Shown: piece after piece, positions 16,501 through 25,833 of the stretch
Layout of the letters: the number at the start of each line of letters is the position of its first letter
Position numbering within the stretch: the stretch's first letter is position 1
Source: Wocania arenilitoris
Lineage (GTDB): Bacteria > Bacteroidota > Bacteroidia > Flavobacteriales > Flavobacteriaceae
Direction: 5' to 3'
NCBI RefSeq assembly: GCF_021728535.1
Contig: NZ_JAKKDU010000003.1
Location: forward strand, 186,001 to 250,000
Length of the DNA: 64,000 nucleotides
The notes under the pieces: model-generated
Told to the model about the DNA's origin: nothing
Database searches by the model: none
The model's input: only the letters and a program-made list of their open reading frames with translations
Program-made: the position numbers and the translations under genes

Positions 16501-17463
16501 TTAACTGCTAAAAGTGGCGCGTTGCAATCTGTCGTTTATAGATTTTCCTAGACCAAAATCAGGGCACTTTTCTGCGATTATAACATCTAGATTTTGGTGA
16601 TCTAAATCGTGCATAGCATTATATAGGTGTGATGCTGCTTCTTGCAGATCTCCTTTTTTAGATAAAATAATTTGAGATATAATATTGCTATCTTTTATGG
16701 CTGATTTAAAAACTAAGACCCCAATGCGTTTTCCTAAATGCTTTTTTAATTCTTGTGAAATATTATTGGTTAGAAATGTTTTGGTCGATGGCGCATAATG
16801 GCGTTCTAGCATACCTGGAGCATCAGGACTGATTTCTTTTTTGTTTTTTATGGCTACTTTACCTATTACGGCCTCAATATCTTCTATAGCCAAAGCGCCT
16901 AAACGATAAATGATAGGTTCATCATTTTCAAAACCTATGATGGTTGATTCTATGCCATTGGAGCATGGGCCTCCATCTAAAACCTGACCGATAGCATCTT
17001 TAAAATAACGTTCGACGTGTTCTGGTTTTGTAGGGCTAATACTCCCGAAAGGGTTGGCGCTTGGCGCTGCTAAAGGAAATGGAAGTTGTTTTAGTAACTC
17101 CAAAGTTAGTGGGTGTTTGGGTACACGCACTGCTACGGTGTCTTTTCCTGCAGTGATTATATCTGGTATTGTGGCGTGTTTTTCTAAAACCAAGGTCATT
17201 GATCCTGGCCAAAAGGCTTCGGCTAATAATCTTGCTTTTTCTGGCACGTAACTTACAATATCATCTAAAGTATCAGTTGATGGAATATGAACAATAAGTG
17301 GATTGAAGAATGGACGTTTTTTAGTTTCAAAAATACTTTTTATAGCTTTTTCACTGTATATGTTTCCTGCGAGACCGTATACCGTTTCAGTAGGTATGGC
17401 TACCAGTTTATCTGCACTTAAAAGTGCAATAGCTTTTTGTATGTCCTTCGAAATAATGCTCAT
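16501..17463 (-). CDS. tsaC: L-threonylcarbamoyladenylate synthase (Sua5/YrdC/YwlC)
   Basis: Makes threonylcarbamoyl-AMP from threonine, bicarbonate and ATP for the universal t6A37 tRNA modification. YrdC domain at residues 5-190 with KLVAIPTETVYGLAGN and the KKRPFFNPLIVHI substrate block, plus APSANPFGSISPT. At 320 residues it is a long Sua5-type form with a C-terminal Sua5 domain (about 205-320), linked by a segment with PGMLERHYAP. Single gene, divergent from the YgiQ gene. Confidence 0.94.
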   Translation of the reverse strand: MSIISKDIQKAIALLSADKLVAIPTETVYGLAGNIYSEKAIKSIFETKKRPFFNPLIVHIPSTDTLDDIVSYVPEKARLLAEAFWPGSMTLVLEKHATIPDIITAGKDTVAVRVPKHPLTLELLKQLPFPLAAPSANPFGSISPTKPEHVERYFKDAIGQVLDGGPCSNGIESTIIGFENDEPIIYRLGALAIEDIEAVIGKVAIKNKKEISPDAPGMLERHYAPSTKTFLTNNISQELKKHLGKRIGVLVFKSAIKDSNIISQIILSKKGDLQEAASHLYNAMHDLDHQNLDVIIAEKCPDFGLGKSINDRLQRATFSS

Positions 17464-17483
17464 TAAAATTATTTAAAGCGCTG

Positions 17484-17491
17484 CAAAAATA
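17484..17491 (-). promoter_or_regulatory. -7 box of tsaC
   Basis: Minus-strand TATTTTTG, full TANNTTTG match, 20 bases before the tsaC ATG; no clear -33 element. Confidence 0.5.
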
Positions 17492-17565
17492 CATGGATTT
17501 CTTGAAATTACTAATTTGTGGAGAGGTCATTCTTTCAAATGTCATGCGATGCGTAGTTTTTTGTC

Positions 17566-17573
17566 TATTTTTG
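17566..17573 (+). promoter_or_regulatory. -7 box of the YgiQ gene, almost at the start codon
   Basis: TATTTTTG, full TANNTTTG match, ending 7 bases before ATG 17581. A transcript start at the usual distance would make a leaderless or near-leaderless mRNA. Confidence 0.5.
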
Positions 17574-17580
17574 CAATGCT

Positions 17581-19533
17581 ATGCAGGAGTTAAAACTTTC
17601 CAGTTGGTTACCTACCACGAATAAAGAGGTGAAAATACGGGGATGGGATGAACTAGATGTTATCCTATTTAGTGGTGATGCTTATGTGGATCATCCGTCA
17701 TTCGGACCTGCAGTAATAGGACGTATTTTAGAAAGCTATGGTTTGCGTGTTGCCATAGTGCCTCAGCCTAATGTAAATGATAATCTCCAAGATTTTGTTA
17801 AACTAGGAGCACCCAAATTGTTTTTTGGTGTTACTGGTGGTTGTATGGATCCGATGGTGAGTAATTATAACGCTAATAAAAAGCGACGCGATAAAGATGC
17901 ATACACCCCTAATGGTGATATTGGGTTTCGACCTGATTATGCCACAACGGTTTACTCCAAAATTTTAAAGGAAAAATGGCCTCACGTACCTATTTTACTT
18001 GGTGGGATTGAAGCATCGTTGCGTCGTGTGACGCATTACGATTATTGGAGTGATACGCTAATGCCTACTATTTTGGAAAGCTCTAAAGCGGATATGTTGG
18101 TGTATGGAATGGGAGAGCAACCATTGAGAGAAGTGGTGCGTTTAATGCAAAAGGGGGTGCCGTTTTCTAGCATTACAACTATTAAGCAAACGGCTGTTTT
18201 ATTGGATGCGGAGGCAAAAATCCCTAAGAATATTAATTGGGAAGATGTTGAGATTGCATCGCATGAGGTTTGTTTGAAGGATAAAAAGAAATTTGCTTCT
18301 AATTTTAAAATCATAGAGCAAGAGAGTAATAAATTGGCGGCGCGACGCATTTTTCAAAAGGTAGGAGGTAAAACGTTGATGATTAATCCACCTTACCCGA
18401 CAATGACGGAGGACGACATTGATGCGTCTTTCGATTTGCCTTATACTAGATTACCACATCCTAAATACAACAAACGAGGGCCTATTCCTGCGTTTGAAAT
18501 GATTAAATTCTCTATTAATATCCATAGAGGTTGTTTTGGAGGCTGTAGTTTTTGTACCATATCGGCACATCAAGGAAAGTTTATTGCTTCTCGTAGTCAG
18601 GGATCGGTACTGCGAGAGGTAGATAAGGTAGCAAATATGCCAGATTTTAAAGGGTACTTATCTGATATTGGTGGCCCAAGTGCAAACATGTACAAGATGA
18701 AAGGTAAAGTGCAGGAAATATGTGATCGATGTGTAGCGCCTTCTTGTATTTCGCCTGTCATTTGTAGCAACCTGGATACGTCTCATAAGCCTTTAACTAA
18801 GTTGTATCAGGCAGTAGATAGTCATCCGAAAGTAAAGAAATCGTTTATTGGTAGCGGTATTCGTCATGATATGTTAGTGCCAGAATTTAATAAAAATGCC
18901 GACCCTAAAGAGTTGGATGATTATACTGAAGAAGTGATGACGAAGCATGTGTCTGGACGTTTAAAAGTAGCGCCAGAACATACCAGCGATCCTGTGTTGA
19001 AATTGATGCGTAAACCCTCGTTTAGTTATTTCCATAAGTTTAAGGAGCGTTTCGATAAGATCAATATTAAAAAAGGGTTGAAGTTACAACTGATACCGTA
19101 TTTTATTTCAAATCATCCAGCTTGCGAAGCCGAAGATATGGCTAATTTGGCTGCCGAAACTAAAGATATGGGCTTTCAATTAGAACAGGTGCAGGGTTTT
19201 ACGCCAACACCTATGACAGTGGCTACGGTAATATATTATAGTGGGTATCATCCTTACACACTTAAAAAAGTTAAAACCCCAAAGACTAGAAAAGAAAAGG
19301 ATGAACAACATCGGTTTTTCTTTTGGTATAAAGATGAAAATAAGACGTGGATTAAAAACACCTTGAATAAATTAGGACGTCAAGATTTATTAGATGTATT
19401 ACTGCCTGCTAAAACTGAAAAATGGCGTAAAAATAAACCTAGCGGTGAAGCCAAACATACCTTTGACGATGCGGTACCTTTTAATAAACGGAAGAATAAG
19501 GTGAAGTATAGGGGGAAGAAGAAGCGGAGGTAA
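17581..19533 (+). CDS. YgiQ family radical SAM protein
   Basis: 650-residue member of the YgiQ family: an N-terminal B12-binding-like Rossmann domain (VILFSGDAYVDHPSFGPAVIGR), then a radical SAM core with the cysteine cluster CFGGCSFC near residue 320 (RGCFGGCSFCTISAHQGK), and a Lys/Arg-rich C-terminal tail (KNKVKYRGKKKRR). The substrate of this family is not established; proposed roles are in RNA or protein modification. The basic tail would suit nucleic acid contact, which is inference. Single gene with its own promoter, convergent with the glycosyltransferase gene. Confidence 0.93.
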   Translation: MQELKLSSWLPTTNKEVKIRGWDELDVILFSGDAYVDHPSFGPAVIGRILESYGLRVAIVPQPNVNDNLQDFVKLGAPKLFFGVTGGCMDPMVSNYNANKKRRDKDAYTPNGDIGFRPDYATTVYSKILKEKWPHVPILLGGIEASLRRVTHYDYWSDTLMPTILESSKADMLVYGMGEQPLREVVRLMQKGVPFSSITTIKQTAVLLDAEAKIPKNINWEDVEIASHEVCLKDKKKFASNFKIIEQESNKLAARRIFQKVGGKTLMINPPYPTMTEDDIDASFDLPYTRLPHPKYNKRGPIPAFEMIKFSINIHRGCFGGCSFCTISAHQGKFIASRSQGSVLREVDKVANMPDFKGYLSDIGGPSANMYKMKGKVQEICDRCVAPSCISPVICSNLDTSHKPLTKLYQAVDSHPKVKKSFIGSGIRHDMLVPEFNKNADPKELDDYTEEVMTKHVSGRLKVAPEHTSDPVLKLMRKPSFSYFHKFKERFDKINIKKGLKLQLIPYFISNHPACEAEDMANLAAETKDMGFQLEQVQGFTPTPMTVATVIYYSGYHPYTLKKVKTPKTRKEKDEQHRFFFWYKDENKTWIKNTLNKLGRQDLLDVLLPAKTEKWRKNKPSGEAKHTFDDAVPFNKRKNKVKYRGKKKRR

Positions 19534-19574
19534 TTATACTTTTGTTTTTTAATAAATGCAAAAAAAGACTAAGT

Positions 19575-20318
19575 TTATTTTCTAAAAATAGAGGATTTAA
19601 TATTCAAATTTTTATCAAGAAAATATTCGATGGAAGTTTTTAACACCCCAAGTCCATATTTACAACTTCTTTTAAAATTTATTGAAGAGGCGTCTTCAAA
19701 ATATTTTGTAGGACATGTAATTTCTGCAATTTCATAATTATTGTAACATATTTGTGCTAGCATTTGATTATCAAAAACAAAATCATCAGAATTTATATTG
19801 AAATTTATTGTATTTAAAACTTCAGATGAAAATGCTCTGTACCCCGAATGATACTCTGAAAGTTTTTGTTTCATAAGGATATTTTGAAATAATGTTAAAC
19901 AACGGTTTGCAAAATATTTGTAATAAGGCATACCACCTTTTAAAGCTCCCATTCCTAATATTCTTGAACCTAGAACAACATGATATAAATCGTTAGCAAT
20001 TAAGTAGCACATTGAATGAATTAGCTTTGGGGTGTATTGGTAATCTGGATGTAACATAACAATAATATCTCCATTTAACTCTAAAGACTTATTGTAGCAT
20101 GACTTTTGGTTGGCTCCGTACCCAGAATTAATTTCGTGCTTGATGATGTGTTTAATATTTAATTCTTGAGCAACTATAAATGTGTCGTCGGTACTATAAT
20201 CATCAACTAATATAATTTCATCAACAATATCAAAAGGGATTTCTTGATATGTTTTTTTTAAAGTTTTTGCAGCATTATAAGCAGGTAAAACAATTATAAT
20301 CTTTTTATTGTCAATCAT
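19575..20318 (-). CDS. Family 2 glycosyltransferase (polyprenyl-phosphate mannose/glucose synthase type)
   Basis: 247 residues, GT-A fold. IIIVLPAYNAAKTLKKTYQE and EIILVDDYSTDDT give the nucleotide-sugar site; LHPDYQYTP carries the metal-binding acidic residue; HSGYRAFSSEVL is the acceptor-side block. No C-terminal membrane domain, as in the soluble class. Seven bases downstream of a large membrane protein with which it probably works, loading a lipid-linked sugar that the membrane partner transfers (inference). AT-rich like its neighbour. Confidence 0.88.
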   Translation of the reverse strand: MIDNKKIIIVLPAYNAAKTLKKTYQEIPFDIVDEIILVDDYSTDDTFIVAQELNIKHIIKHEINSGYGANQKSCYNKSLELNGDIIVMLHPDYQYTPKLIHSMCYLIANDLYHVVLGSRILGMGALKGGMPYYKYFANRCLTLFQNILMKQKLSEYHSGYRAFSSEVLNTINFNINSDDFVFDNQMLAQICYNNYEIAEITCPTKYFEDASSINFKRSCKYGLGVLKTSIEYFLDKNLNIKSSIFRK

Positions 20319-20324
20319 TTTAAT

Positions 20325-21818
20325 TTATCTGGTTTTAGATAATTTAACAAGTTCTAATTCATCTTTTTTATAGATGGAATTGCCCTTAGACTTGAGCCAT
20401 TTGTATGTTGATTTATCAAGATCTATTATATTATGATCAAGCAAAACATAATCAGCGACATATTTATTTATTATACCTTCTCTTATTGAGTCAGTCGTTG
20501 ATTTTGAAAAAAAAATGTTTAAATTTTGTCTTCTTTCAACTATATCATCTACCCAATAAAGCGGATGCCCTGATGATAATACTTTACCGTTAAAAGCAGG
20601 AATCATCGAATTTGTAAGGCCATGAGACAGTATTAAGTCATCTGACTTAACCATGGTTTTGAGAAATGAAAATTTTTCATAGTAGCGAATATCTTTTTCT
20701 TTAAAAACTTGTATAAAGGTATGATAGTTGTCTCCCTTATTTATAATAACTGATGCAAAAAAAGCTACAGATAGTATTGTCAAATAGATTTTGTTCTTAA
20801 AACGAGATTCTTTGATTAAATTATAAATAATGTAAGCTATAAGAAAATGACCAAGCATCATAATATTAGAAATGACTCTTGAAAATCCATATACCCCAAG
20901 AATATATCCTCCTATATAAATCAAGAAAAGTAGAGTTGTCGTAATTAATAAAAAATCAATGATATGATCTTTTTTGTAGAAAAAAAGATAAGGAATGATG
21001 GTTAATAGCGGCCAAATTCTTTTATAAAAGCCTTTGTAAAGCTCTATTGAATCACTATGGAAATCTGCGGTATTTCCGCTTAACAAATCAAATAAATTGT
21101 AGTAGGGCCATAATAAACATAATATCAAACTAGGTATTATTATTTTTGATGACTTTAAAAAGCATTTCTTTACAGAATAGCCATTATAAACAAAATAAAT
21201 AGCAACAATTGAAACGTTAAGCGGGATTACAGTAGTAGGATGTGTAATAGCAACAACAGAATTTAAAGCAATGATTCCTGATAAAAAATAATAATTATCT
21301 TGCTTTATGTCCCTTAGCACAACCGCTAAAATTAGAAAGACCAAAGCCATAGCAAACGTTGATGGGTATGGCAGTACGTAATGTAAAGTTGTAAAATGGA
21401 AAAAACCGCTCCATTTGTAGGGATTATTACCCCAAAAAAATAAAGTAAGTATCAAGCTTATTGAAGCGATAATGTTGTAATCTTCTTTAAATAAAGATTT
21501 ACAAAATAAGTAGAAACTAAAAAGGAAAAAGATTAGATTAAAAAAGGCAAAAAACTCAAGTGATTCTATGGGACTAAACCCCGAAATTTTAGAAAATAAT
21601 GAAACAACAACAGAATAAGGGGAGAAAAATGCATGGGGTATATCTGCCCTTATCATTGGATTTGTTGGGTTTGCTAAATTGTTTGTCAGTTCCTTTACAA
21701 CAGCACAGTGTTCCCAAAAATCTCCAGACCACCCTCCCTGTAAAATCATTATTACTCCATAAATACCTAATGTAGTAGCTAGGATCAAATAATTGTATTT
21801 AGATTTTAAAACTTTCAT
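20325..21818 (-). CDS. Multi-spanning membrane protein, probable GT-C type glycosyltransferase
   Basis: 497 residues with about eleven or twelve hydrophobic helices and a soluble C-terminal part from about residue 390. An early extracytoplasmic segment with GGWSGDFWEH and an acidic residue after helix 1 fits GT-C enzymes, but I do not recognise a named family. It starts one base after the polA stop (TAGAATG), so it depends on polA transcription and probably translation. Paired with the family 2 glycosyltransferase. Base composition looks poorer in G+C than polA, which may indicate later acquisition. Confidence 0.72.
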   Translation of the reverse strand: MKVLKSKYNYLILATTLGIYGVIMILQGGWSGDFWEHCAVVKELTNNLANPTNPMIRADIPHAFFSPYSVVVSLFSKISGFSPIESLEFFAFFNLIFFLFSFYLFCKSLFKEDYNIIASISLILTLFFWGNNPYKWSGFFHFTTLHYVLPYPSTFAMALVFLILAVVLRDIKQDNYYFLSGIIALNSVVAITHPTTVIPLNVSIVAIYFVYNGYSVKKCFLKSSKIIIPSLILCLLWPYYNLFDLLSGNTADFHSDSIELYKGFYKRIWPLLTIIPYLFFYKKDHIIDFLLITTTLLFLIYIGGYILGVYGFSRVISNIMMLGHFLIAYIIYNLIKESRFKNKIYLTILSVAFFASVIINKGDNYHTFIQVFKEKDIRYYEKFSFLKTMVKSDDLILSHGLTNSMIPAFNGKVLSSGHPLYWVDDIVERRQNLNIFFSKSTTDSIREGIINKYVADYVLLDHNIIDLDKSTYKWLKSKGNSIYKKDELELVKLSKTR

Positions 21819-21819
21819 T

Positions 21820-24672
21820 CTAATGCGCCTCCAACCAATTCAAACCAGTATCCAACTCCACATCCAATGGCACATCCATTTTAAAAGCATTTTCCATTTC
21901 AGTTTTTACCAAAACTTTGATGTTATCCAATTCTGGTTTGTAAACATCAAACACCAATTCATCATGCACTTGTAAAAGCATTTTGGTTTTAAAATTGCCT
22001 TCTTGTAGTTTATTGTAAATACTAATCATGGCAATTTTAATAATATCTGCAGCACTACCTTGAATGGGTGCGTTTACCGCATTACGTTCTGCAGCACCAC
22101 GAACTACCGCGTTACGGGAATTAATATCTTTTAAATAACGACGCCGCCCTAAAACGGTTTGCACATAGCCATTGTCACGCGCAAAATCGACTTGCTCACT
22201 CATGTAGGCACGTAATTTTGGATAAGTTGCGTAATACGTGTCAATAAGTTCTTTAGATTCACTTCTGGATAAATCGGTTTGATTGCTTAATCCGAAGGCA
22301 GAAACCCCATAAATAATCCCGAAGTTCACCGTTTTAGCATTGCTACGTTGCTCACGGGTGACTTCATTTAAAGGTACATTAAATACTTTTGAGGCTGTAG
22401 AGGCATGAATATCTTCTCCGTTTTTAAAGGCTTCAATCATGGTTTCTTCTTTACTTAAGGCAGCAATAATACGGAGTTCTATTTGCGAGTAATCGGCTGC
22501 TAATAAAATATAATCTTCATTCCTAGGGATAAAGGCTTTTCTAACTTGTCTTCCTCGTTCTGTGCGGATAGGAATATTTTGAAGATTTGGATTATTACTA
22601 CTCAAACGACCTGTAGCTGCAACAGTTTGCATATAATCGGTATGCACACGCCCTGTGGTTTCTTCAACTTGTGTTGGTAAGGCGTCAACATAGGTGCTTT
22701 TTAATTTTGATAACCCACGAAAATCTAAAATATTTTGAATAATTTCGTGCTCTTTAGCTAAGTAACTCAATACTTCTTCTGCGGTTGAGTATTGTCCTGT
22801 TTTAGTCTTTTTTGGCTTATCAACCAGTTTAAGTTTTTCAAATAAAATAATGCCTAATTGTTTTGGTGATGCAATGTTAAACTCTTCGCCTGCCTCAGCA
22901 TATATTTTGCTTTCTAAGGCTTTAATGTCCTTATCCAGTTGCTCAGATAGACCATTTAAAAAAGCTTTATCTAAATTAATACCTTCTAATTCCATGGCTG
23001 CTAAAACACGAAGTAGAGGGATTTCAATCTCATCAAATAATTTTTGGGTATTGGCTTCGCCTAATTCGTTTTGAAAATGCTCTTTTAATTGCAAAGTAAT
23101 ATCAGCATCTTCAACGGCATATTCGGTTTGTTTGTCTAACGAAACCTCACGCATCGAAAGTTGATTTTTACCTTTTTTACCAATCAATTCAGTTATTGAT
23201 ATTGGGGTGTAATTTAAATAGGTTTCTGCCAATACATCCATATTGTGACGCATATCGGGGTTAATCAAATAGTGCGCTAACATGGTATCAAACAATTTGC
23301 CTTTTACTTCAACATTATATTTTGCTAAAACTTTAATATCATATTTTAAATTCTGACCAATTTTTTCAATCGATTCGCTTTCAAAAAACGGACGTAATTG
23401 TTCAATAAGTTCTTGAGCTTCGTCTCTGTTTTCAGGAATAGGTAAATAAAACCCTTTGCCAATTTCCCACGAAAAAGCAATACCAACCAATTCAGCAGTA
23501 ATAGGATTAATACCAGTAGTTTCGGTATCAAAACACACTGAATTTTGGCTCATCAAGTTTTTAATAAAAAGTTTGGTTGCCATTCCAGGAGCTACACTTT
23601 GGTAAAAATGCGATGTCGTTTCTGTGGTTTTGCGTGTAAAAGTGTTTTCTGTTGTCGCTTCCGCGGAATTGTTATCGCCTCCAAATAATGAAAATTGCCC
23701 CGAACCAGCAGATTTAACTTCTTTTGGCGTTGCTTTTGTTTCCGTTTTTTCTGAAGTTTTTTCGATTGCAGTTTGCGCAGTTTCAGTTTCAGATGAAAAC
23801 GTTTTTAAAAAATTATCAGTTAATCTTCTAAACTCTAATTCCTGAAATATTTCTTTAACCTTTTCAACATCAGGATGATCCAATTCAAAATCTTTTGCAT
23901 TAAAAGTTACTGGAACATCCAGCATAATAGTAGCTAATTTTTTTGAGAGTAATCCCAATTCGCCATTAGCTTCAACTTTCTCTTTCATTTTACCTTTTAG
24001 CTGATCGGTGTTTGCTAATAAGCCTTCCATACTGCCAAATTGTGCAATAAATTTTTTGGCAGTTTTTTCGCCAACTCCCGGTAATCCAGGAATGTTATCG
24101 CTGGAATCTCCCATCATTCCTAGAAAATCAATTACCTGCATGGGGTCGGTAACCTCAAACTTTTTCTGCACTTCTGGTATGCCCCAAGTTTCATAACCTC
24201 CACCAAACACTGGTCGATACATAAAAATATTCTCGGTTACTAATTGCGCAAAATCCTTGTCAGGCGTTACCATATAAGTTTTGTAGCCTTCTTTTTCTGC
24301 TTGACGGGATAGTGTTCCGATTACATCATCGGCTTCATAGCCTTCTTTTACCATAATAGGAATGTGCATGGCTTTAAGAATTTCCATAATATATGGAATA
24401 GCCGTTTTTATACCTTCAGGGGTTTCATCTCTATTGGCTTTGTAGGCTTCAAACATTTCAACACGGTCTGTACTACCACCTTTATCAAAACAAACGGCTA
24501 AATGGTCTGGTCGTTCACGTTTTATAACATCTAACAATGAGTTCATAAAACCCATAATCGCTGAGGTGTCTTCACCTTTTGAATTGATTCTAGGATTTTT
24601 AATAAAGGCGTAATAGCCACGGAAAATTAATGCATAAGCATCAACCAGAAATAGTCGTTTTTGTTCAGACAT
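21820..24672 (-). CDS. polA: DNA polymerase I
   Basis: 950 residues with all three activities by motif. 5' nuclease domain (1 to about 290): LFLVDAYALIFRGYYAF, TPDKDFAQLV, GDSSDNIPGLPGVGEKTA. Proofreading domain (about 355-535) with CFDTETTGINP, the DxE pair intact. Polymerase domain (about 565-950): LLAADYSQIELR, RSNAKTVNFGIIYG, VLGRRRYL and QVHDELVFDV. Used in repair and Okazaki fragment processing. Preceded by a -7 box; followed one base later by the membrane glycosylation gene. Confidence 0.98.
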   Translation of the reverse strand: MSEQKRLFLVDAYALIFRGYYAFIKNPRINSKGEDTSAIMGFMNSLLDVIKRERPDHLAVCFDKGGSTDRVEMFEAYKANRDETPEGIKTAIPYIMEILKAMHIPIMVKEGYEADDVIGTLSRQAEKEGYKTYMVTPDKDFAQLVTENIFMYRPVFGGGYETWGIPEVQKKFEVTDPMQVIDFLGMMGDSSDNIPGLPGVGEKTAKKFIAQFGSMEGLLANTDQLKGKMKEKVEANGELGLLSKKLATIMLDVPVTFNAKDFELDHPDVEKVKEIFQELEFRRLTDNFLKTFSSETETAQTAIEKTSEKTETKATPKEVKSAGSGQFSLFGGDNNSAEATTENTFTRKTTETTSHFYQSVAPGMATKLFIKNLMSQNSVCFDTETTGINPITAELVGIAFSWEIGKGFYLPIPENRDEAQELIEQLRPFFESESIEKIGQNLKYDIKVLAKYNVEVKGKLFDTMLAHYLINPDMRHNMDVLAETYLNYTPISITELIGKKGKNQLSMREVSLDKQTEYAVEDADITLQLKEHFQNELGEANTQKLFDEIEIPLLRVLAAMELEGINLDKAFLNGLSEQLDKDIKALESKIYAEAGEEFNIASPKQLGIILFEKLKLVDKPKKTKTGQYSTAEEVLSYLAKEHEIIQNILDFRGLSKLKSTYVDALPTQVEETTGRVHTDYMQTVAATGRLSSNNPNLQNIPIRTERGRQVRKAFIPRNEDYILLAADYSQIELRIIAALSKEETMIEAFKNGEDIHASTASKVFNVPLNEVTREQRSNAKTVNFGIIYGVSAFGLSNQTDLSRSESKELIDTYYATYPKLRAYMSEQVDFARDNGYVQTVLGRRRYLKDINSRNAVVRGAAERNAVNAPIQGSAADIIKIAMISIYNKLQEGNFKTKMLLQVHDELVFDVYKPELDNIKVLVKTEMENAFKMDVPLDVELDTGLNWLEAH

Positions 24673-24694
24673 TTTATTTGTTTAGATAGAAAAT

Positions 24695-24702
24695 CAAAGC
24701 TA
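24695..24702 (-). promoter_or_regulatory. -7 box of polA
   Basis: Minus-strand TAGCTTTG, full TANNTTTG match, 22 bases before the polA ATG. No well-spaced -33 box seen. Confidence 0.5.
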
Positions 24703-24748
24703 CGAAAAGTTGGAGTTCAAAATTTTAAATAAGTAAAATATTTATAGA

Positions 24749-25819
24749 TTACGCTTTATCCTTCAAATAATAATCCGATTGATAATTCTCATTTTTACCA
24801 TCTTGATATTTTGTCATACTAAACCACTCGTGAATAGAATACGATCCCGTTTCACCTTGTTTATTAACGGCAATGTACCCCACCTGAAAGTTTTTGTAAT
24901 TACTATTAGGTTTGTTTACAATTCTACCAATAGCTTCTTCGCAAGCCTCTTGTGGCGATTTACCTTGGCGCATTAACTCCACCACTAAAAAGCTACCCAC
25001 GGTTTTAACAACTTCTTCGCCTAAACCTGTAGCAACTGCTCCGCCAACTTCGTTATCAATAAATAAACCAGAGCCAATTATTGGCGAATCACCAACACGA
25101 CCAGCTATTTTATAAGCAAGTCCGCTAGTGGTACACGCGCCAGAAATATCACCATTTTTATCAATAGCAAGCATGCCAATGGTATCATGGTTTTCAATGT
25201 TTATAATAGGTTTATATTCTTTTTCAACAAGCCACTCTTCCCATTCTTTTTTAGATTTCTCGGTAAGTAAGTTTTCTTGTTTCATACCACTTTTAACAGC
25301 AAATTGTTCTGCGCCTTTACCTGCAAGCATAACATGAGGCGTGTCTTCCATTACTTTTCTAGCTACGGAAATAGCATGGGTAATATTTTGCATGTAAACA
25401 ACGGCGCCGCAATCACCATCTTTATTCATAATGCAAGCATCAAGTGTTACATTGCCATCTCGATCGGGTCTCCCGCCTTTACCAACAGATTGATTTTTTT
25501 CATCGGCTTCTTCAATCATAACACCTTGTTCTAAAGCATCTAAAACAGAACCATTATTTTGTAAAACACCCCAAGCTTTTGCCGTAGCGTTTGGTACATT
25601 CCAAGTGGCAATTACTAACGGCAACGATGCTTTTGTTTTTGAGGTCGTTGTTGTTGAGTCTTCTTTTTTGTTTTCTGCACAGTTTAAAATTGAACTTCCA
25701 ACGGCTACTCCAACACTACTTAATGATGCATTTTTAATAAAGTTTCTTCTTTTCACGCGTTTAATTTTTAGTAATTGATTAATATAAGATAACTTAGATT
25801 TTTTAATTAATTTAGTCAT
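24749..25819 (-). CDS. Glycosylasparaginase, N4-(beta-N-acetylglucosaminyl)-L-asparaginase
   Basis: Ntn hydrolase that cleaves the GlcNAc-Asn bond of N-linked glycopeptides after self-processing. The cleavage site and catalytic threonine are in NIENHDTIGMLAIDK (Thr about residue 204), followed by GDISGACTTSGLAYKIAGRVGDSP; GNVTLDACIMNKDGDCGAV is a family block. A twin-arginine-like signal (KRRNFIKNASLSSVG, then SILNCAE with a possible lipobox cysteine) points to export. An in-frame GTG at 25756 placed just before the RR is an alternative start and would leave more promoter room towards cutC. 356 residues from the ATG. Confidence 0.9.
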   Translation of the reverse strand: MTKLIKKSKLSYINQLLKIKRVKRRNFIKNASLSSVGVAVGSSILNCAENKKEDSTTTTSKTKASLPLVIATWNVPNATAKAWGVLQNNGSVLDALEQGVMIEEADEKNQSVGKGGRPDRDGNVTLDACIMNKDGDCGAVVYMQNITHAISVARKVMEDTPHVMLAGKGAEQFAVKSGMKQENLLTEKSKKEWEEWLVEKEYKPIINIENHDTIGMLAIDKNGDISGACTTSGLAYKIAGRVGDSPIIGSGLFIDNEVGGAVATGLGEEVVKTVGSFLVVELMRQGKSPQEACEEAIGRIVNKPNSNYKNFQVGYIAVNKQGETGSYSIHEWFSMTKYQDGKNENYQSDYYLKDKA

Positions 25820-25833
25820 CTAATATACTAAAA

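Noticed and set aside
24749-25819. A type II L-asparaginase in place of glycosylasparaginase
   Set aside because: The NHDTIGM processing site and GNVTLDACIM block are those of the Ntn glycosylasparaginase family, not of the asparaginase I/II fold seen at 1-794.
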